DNA of 24,316 bases from a virus, in the IMG/VR virus record IMGVR_UViG_3300042569_000270, positions 1-24,316 of that record. The stretch is one strand, 5' to 3'. The stretch's first letter is position 1. Each line of letters opens with the position of its first letter. The notes beneath the pieces are model-generated. The model made no database searches. It was not told the DNA's origin and worked only from the letters and a program-made list of their open reading frames with translations. Positions 22,137 to 24,316 of the stretch are shown piece by piece. A program made the position numbers and the translations under genes.

Positions 22137-22159
22137 ATATGAAACTATTTGTATCTTTG
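22130..22159 (+). promoter_or_regulatory. Bacteroidota-type promoter of the early/replication operon
   Basis: TTTG at 22130-22133 and TATCTTTG at 22152-22159 are separated by 18 nt, matching the Bacteroidota primary sigma consensus (TTTG, about 19 nt, TAnnTTTG). Transcription should begin near 22165, about 22 nt before the ATG at 22188. The rest of the 170-nt gap after the exonuclease holds A+T-rich sequence, two copies of CCTGATTTT and no other feature. Confidence 0.8.
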
Positions 22160-22187
22160 TCAGGTATTAACACTTAAAAATTTAGTT

Positions 22188-22349
22188 ATGATAGAGCAAA
22201 TCAAAGCGTATGAGCAGGAACTTAAGTTCCAATATGAGGAGCTGATGGATGCATTTGGACCATTTGACTCAGCTACTCAAAGAGCATTCTTAGAATGGAA
22301 TGTGATGGATGAATTACTAACCCGTTTAAAATTACAAGATGAAAAATAA
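22188..22349 (+). CDS. 53-residue hypothetical protein (first gene of early operon)
   Basis: Starting at ATG 22188, an acidic helical protein (MIEQIKAYEQELKFQYEELM, then DAFGPFDSATQRAFLEWNVM). An upstream in-frame start at 22149 would lie before the predicted transcription start, so 22188 is preferred. No family recognised. The end overlaps the next short gene (ATG 22339) by 11 nt. Confidence 0.6.
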   Translation: MIEQIKAYEQELKFQYEELMDAFGPFDSATQRAFLEWNVMDELLTRLKLQDEK

Positions 22350-22434
22350 AATACTAAACGATATTTTTTCTGCCCTGTTTGTGGCAGTGTTCCCTATCCT
22401 ATTGTATAACCTTTTAATCTTTTTAATATGCTAG
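22339..22434 (+). CDS. 31-residue membrane peptide
   Basis: A short frame overlapping both neighbours (11 nt and 7 nt). Sequence: a basic start (MKNKILNDIF) followed by one transmembrane helix (SALFVAVFPILLYNLLIFLI) ending in Cys. Overlaps on both sides suggest translational coupling. Function unknown. Confidence 0.45.
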   Translation: MKNKILNDIFSALFVAVFPILLYNLLIFLIC

Positions 22435-22718
22435 TAACAGAAGTAACAAACGACACAGCCTACTTTGAGAGAGCATTCATGCATGGAAGCTGTAGTTATA
22501 TCATCAGAGATCTACATGGAGATTGGTATATTGAGGTAAGTGACTTCAATGCCTTAGAGCATCCTGGAGAAGTGGAGCTTGACTATGAGCTAACCGATGA
22601 GGAAAAATATGAAGTTCAGTACCTAATTGAACAGCACCTAATGGAGTATAATATCATTGATGAGTTAACTGACCCAGCTAACTACTACGATGAGGATGAG
22701 TGGAGGTACACATGTTAA
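22428..22718 (+). CDS. hypothetical acidic protein
   Basis: A 96-residue acidic protein: MLVTEVTNDTAYFERAFMHG, then CSYIIRDLHGDWYIEVSDFN (a beta hairpin), then Glu/Asp-rich helices (LTDEEKYEVQYLIEQHLMEY) and a DEDEW end. No motif is recognised. Strong acidity in a small early protein could fit DNA mimicry or inhibitor roles, but there is no specific evidence. Overlaps the next gene by 7 nt. Confidence 0.55.
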   Translation: MLVTEVTNDTAYFERAFMHGSCSYIIRDLHGDWYIEVSDFNALEHPGEVELDYELTDEEKYEVQYLIEQHLMEYNIIDELTDPANYYDEDEWRYTC

Positions 22719-22963
22719 TCGGTAGAGATTTATACAGCATGGCTGAATGGTGGATACGTCAGTCAATGGCAGGAGATAAAGGGGGCTCCTTCAACATCCC
22801 CCATTATATTGAATATTTAAAAGCTAGAAACTCATGTTTAGATTATTGTACTACTACGAAAGCAGACTTGCAGAAAGTTACGAATTCACAAGTGAAGCAC
22901 TTTGTTATTGGAAGCTCAACGAATTTAGAAAAGCAGGAACCCACATCTACGGACACTTTGTAA
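22712..22963 (+). CDS. hypothetical protein, C-terminal part doubtful
   Basis: From ATG 22712 the frame has 83 codons. I prefer this start to the GTG at 22700. The first ~40 residues (MLIGRDLYSMAEWWIRQSMA, GDKGGSFNIPHYIEYLKARN) read as a genuine helical protein. From about residue 41 the frame becomes Thr/Ser/Gln-rich and coding signal appears to move to the frame of the 22834 gene. Either the two genes overlap by 130 nt, or a frameshift (biological or sequence error) joins them. The stop at 22963 leaves a gap to the next gene, unlike other junctions here. Confidence 0.45.
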   Translation: MLIGRDLYSMAEWWIRQSMAGDKGGSFNIPHYIEYLKARNSCLDYCTTTKADLQKVTNSQVKHFVIGSSTNLEKQEPTSTDTL

Positions 22964-22977
22964 TACAGAAGCCATGA
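22834..22977 (+). CDS. 47-residue protein overlapping the previous frame
   Basis: ATG 22834 to TGA 22975-22977. The product (MFRLLYYYESRLAESYEFTS, EALCYWKLNEFRKAGTHIYG, HFVIQKP) is aromatic and charged like a normal small phage protein and reads better than the overlapping frame. Its TGA overlaps the ATG of the next gene at 22974 (ATGA), the junction type favoured throughout this phage. A TAG at 22825 in this frame excludes a longer upstream extension. It could also be the displaced C-terminus of the 22712 gene. Confidence 0.5.
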   Translation: MFRLLYYYESRLAESYEFTSEALCYWKLNEFRKAGTHIYGHFVIQKP

Positions 22978-23231
22978 AGATACCACAATTAAAGAGATGT
23001 TATATCATTGTAGAAATGTTGAATGACATGAAGATACATACCCACAAAGAGATCAGGGAGAAAGTCAATGATAAGATGGGTCAAAACTACTGCAAGAGTC
23101 AAATTGAAAAGGACTTGAGCTGGATAAAATGGAACCTAGACCTAGATGAGTATTACTCATCCGGCTTTGGCATTAAATTATATGAGCCTCTTGACTTTTG
23201 GAAGGCATTAAAAAACTATTTAGAGGTATGA
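22974..23231 (+). CDS. winged-helix DNA-binding protein
   Basis: An 85-residue protein resembling the HTH part found at the N-terminus of WYL-type regulators: KRCYIIVEMLNDMKIHTHKE, IREKVNDKMGQNYCKSQIEK (helix-turn-helix), DLSWIKWNLDLDEYYSSGFG (wing), ending in a 'EPLDFWKALKNYL' helix. The WYL domain is absent, so it is a stand-alone DNA-binding module, probably a repressor or activator of early genes. It could be the protein that binds the dyad at 22119-22136, though that is only a suggestion. Confidence 0.65.
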   Translation: MKIPQLKRCYIIVEMLNDMKIHTHKEIREKVNDKMGQNYCKSQIEKDLSWIKWNLDLDEYYSSGFGIKLYEPLDFWKALKNYLEV

Positions 23232-23422
23232 ATCAGCACAAAATATATAGGGTTCTTAGACTCTTACAGCTCCTACAGGAAAAACCGAGAACAGTGATGG
23301 CAATATCCAGGTACTTAGGCACCAGTGAAAGAACAGTTTACCGATACTTTAAGCTATTTGAAAAGCTAGAGTACACTGTAAAACGAGATATTTATTACAA
23401 GTATTATATTGAGAAATTATGA
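23228..23422 (+). CDS. small HTH protein (DeoR/HTH_11-like)
   Basis: From ATG 23228 (ATGA overlap with the previous gene) the product has 64 residues. KIYRVLRLLQLLQEKPRTVM, then AISRYLGTSERTVYRYFKLF forms a classical helix-turn-helix (LGTSERTVYRYF as turn and recognition helix), followed by a short wing (YTVKRDIYYKYYIEKL). It is strongly basic. I chose this start over an upstream in-frame ATG at 23198 inside the previous gene. Probably a transcription regulator or origin-binding partner of the adjacent DnaA-like protein. Confidence 0.65.
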   Translation: MNQHKIYRVLRLLQLLQEKPRTVMAISRYLGTSERTVYRYFKLFEKLEYTVKRDIYYKYYIEKL

Positions 23423-23871
23423 ACGAGGAACTATTTGAACTGAGCAAAGTGCTTAACCAGGATATCATTGATATCATTAAAACGTACAAATTAGATAGCT
23501 CCAGTAGGAAGCAGGACCTAGTTAGCAAGAGATACTACCTGTACAACTACATGAGTAAGCACAGGCACATGACTACTACCATGATAGGAAGGTACTTCAA
23601 TAGAGATCATAGTACTGTAGTTCATGGGATATATGAGCATGAGTATTGGTATAAGAATAAGGATGCTAATTACCTTAAGTTTATCCATCCGGTACCTGAA
23701 CTAATCAGAGCTAAGAGGTCAGATATAAATATCTTTGATGTGGATGTCATGCCACTGGATGATGAGGAAGCCAGGATAACTATCACCGGTAACTTTTCCC
23801 CAAAGTTATTAAGAAACTTCCAAGAACAGATGACTAAAGAGGAATTATGTACTACATTTGAACTATCATAA
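23419..23871 (+). CDS. DnaA domain-IV-like DNA-binding protein
   Basis: A 150-residue protein. Residues ~30-71 (KQDLVSKRYYLYNYMSKHRH, MTTTMIGRYFNRDHSTVVHG) reproduce the DnaA C-terminal domain: 'R...MYL.R...' helix followed by the signature G-x2-F-x-RDHSTV-x-HG. There is no AAA+ ATPase domain, so it binds DnaA-box-like DNA but cannot be a full initiator. Residues 85-150 are unrelated, with an ITGNFSPKLLRNFQEQMTKE end. A perfect TTATNCACA box lies 12 nt after the stop codon. I infer a role as origin-binding factor, or competitor of host DnaA, for the phage origin. It starts at an ATGA overlap. Confidence 0.8.
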   Translation: MNEELFELSKVLNQDIIDIIKTYKLDSSSRKQDLVSKRYYLYNYMSKHRHMTTTMIGRYFNRDHSTVVHGIYEHEYWYKNKDANYLKFIHPVPELIRAKRSDINIFDVDVMPLDDEEARITITGNFSPKLLRNFQEQMTKEELCTTFELS

Positions 23872-23882
23872 TTTTTTAAGGG

Positions 23883-23891
23883 TTATACACA
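23883..23891 (+). promoter_or_regulatory. DnaA box
   Basis: TTATACACA fits the relaxed DnaA box TTATNCACA exactly and is placed between the DnaA-like gene and the terminator. A second site with one mismatch (CTATGCACA) is at 23975-23983. Confidence 0.55.
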
Positions 23892-23919
23892 GAGGAGGGG
23901 CTTCGGCTCCTCTTTTTTT
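23891..23919 (+). terminator. Rho-independent terminator with TTCG loop
   Basis: AGAGGAGGGGC pairs with GCTCCTCTTTT-type bases (11 bp, with G-T pairs) around a TTCG tetraloop, followed by TTTTTTT. It ends the early operon. Confidence 0.88.
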
Positions 23920-24124
23920 GTCTAATCCATGACGCTGTGTCAATTCTCTATATATACCACTATGTAATTTTACACTATGCACACTCTAAAATTTTTGTTT
24001 TTTTATCGTCATATCGTCATGAAATCGCTGAAACGTAAGCCTGCATTGGTTTATATCCATGACGCAAAACTTTTTTTATCGTCATTTACTGTCTATTCAC
24101 TGTCATTTATTATATTTGTCCGCT
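23920..24124. repeat. repeat-rich intergenic region, putative origin/operator
   Basis: A 205-bp A+T-rich gap without a gene. The hexamer CGTCAT occurs five times in both orientations: 24007-24012, 24015-24020 and 24080-24085 on the + strand, 23929-23934 and 24059-24064 as ATGACG. Two copies are in ATCCATGACGC (23925-23935, 24055-24065), and ATCGTCAT is tandem at 24005-24020 and again at 24078-24085. Poly-T tracts adjoin two of them. Iteron-like boxes next to a DnaA-like gene and upstream of a replication gene suggest an origin or a repressor-binding region. Confidence 0.6.
24111..24118 (+). promoter_or_regulatory. Bacteroidota-type -7 box before the primase-like gene
   Basis: TATATTTG fits TAnnTTTG and lies 6 nt before ATG 24125, so the mRNA would be leaderless or nearly so. 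A clear -33 TTTG is not present at the usual distance. Confidence 0.5.
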
Positions 24125-24316
24125 ATGTATAACCCAACAATATCAGTATTCAGGTCCCTTTACAATTCTAAAGAGACTCCATTCAAGCTAACAGCTATAG
24201 AAGTTTATAACAGGATTAAGAATGGTAATCCCGATGTAATTAACAAAATTAACCTCATCCGAGATGGTGAAAGTGAGCATAAAAATAAGCTCATGGCGAT
24301 CATGTTTAATGGTACC
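24125..24316 (+). CDS. BT4734/VirE N-terminal-like replication protein (3' truncated)
   Basis: The first 64 codons of a gene cut by the window edge. ISVFRSLYNSKETPFKLTAI, then EVYNRIKNGNPDVINKINLI and KNKLMAIMFNGT match the N-terminal domain of the BT4734/'VirE N' group. Its members are large phage and mobile-element proteins of Bacteroidota that combine this domain with primase or helicase-like parts, with the usual pattern 'vsif......tp....l..v...I..g......i..iR.........K..LP.i.fnG'. I infer a primase/helicase-type replication protein, consistent with the repeat-rich region upstream. Confidence 0.75.
   Translation, partial: MYNPTISVFRSLYNSKETPFKLTAIEVYNRIKNGNPDVINKINLIRDGESEHKNKLMAIMFNGT

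Noticed and set aside
23241-23251. AAATATATAGG inside the small HTH gene as another late site
   Set aside because: It has an extra TA, no RAACA 17 nt upstream, and lies within a gene shortly after its start.
24311-24316. GGTACC (KpnI site) at the right edge as a cloning junction
   Set aside because: The reading frame of the replication protein continues through it naturally; a six-base site is expected by chance.

Overview
The window is a continuous stretch of a tailed double-stranded DNA phage or prophage genome that infects the phylum Bacteroidota, most likely a Flavobacterium-like host. Evidence for the host: low-to-medium G+C; two or three promoters of the Bacteroidota type (TAnnTTTG -7 box); many short ORFs of kinds common in flavobacterial phages (a DUF3127 protein, a DUF1360-like membrane protein, a BT4734/VirE-N type replication protein at the right edge); and weak use of Shine-Dalgarno sequences. 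A tape measure gene, a tail-tube candidate and no recognisable sheath gene suggest a siphovirus. No integrase, tRNA, CRISPR array or insertion sequence was seen.

Layout. (1) 1-1611: early or middle genes in a tightly overlapping operon: MazG-like protein, DUF3127 SSB-like protein, small HTH protein, membrane proteins. (2) 1580-2125: a diverged sigma-factor-like gene. (3) 2103-4595: packaging operon with a small membrane protein, a Cys-containing conserved protein, terminase small subunit and terminase large subunit. (4) 4627-11638: two large tail/virion proteins, tape measure, tail-completion candidate. (5) 11668-13559: tail fibre and small partners. (6) 13548-14799: two related tail-assembly-chaperone-like genes on the minus strand, the only minus-strand genes. 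(7) 14843-17349: XkdF-type protease/scaffold, major capsid and major tail protein candidates, with terminators after the last two. (8) 17437-22016: virion protein, portal, connector, then lysis (holin, amidase, u-spanin-like lipoprotein) and a DEDD exonuclease with a zinc ribbon. (9) 22017-24316: a host-type promoter with a dyad operator, a chain of small genes, two winged-helix proteins, a DnaA-domain-IV-like protein, a terminator, a repeat-rich putative origin and the start of a BT4734/VirE-N replication protein.

The most interesting signal is a bipartite motif, RAACA-N16/17-AATATAGGT, found at five places (2072, 4596, 11637, 14812, 17406). In every case it touches, or lies one base from, the start codon of the first gene of a structural transcription unit (2103, 4627, 11668, 14843, 17437). 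One copy sits in the 43-bp gap between divergent genes, where a promoter is required. The sigma-like gene lies directly upstream of, and overlaps, the first copy. I propose a phage-encoded alternative sigma factor with its own late-promoter class giving leaderless or nearly leaderless mRNAs. A second candidate system is the replication module: DnaA-domain-IV-like protein, a DnaA box, five CGTCAT boxes in both orientations, and a primase-like gene.
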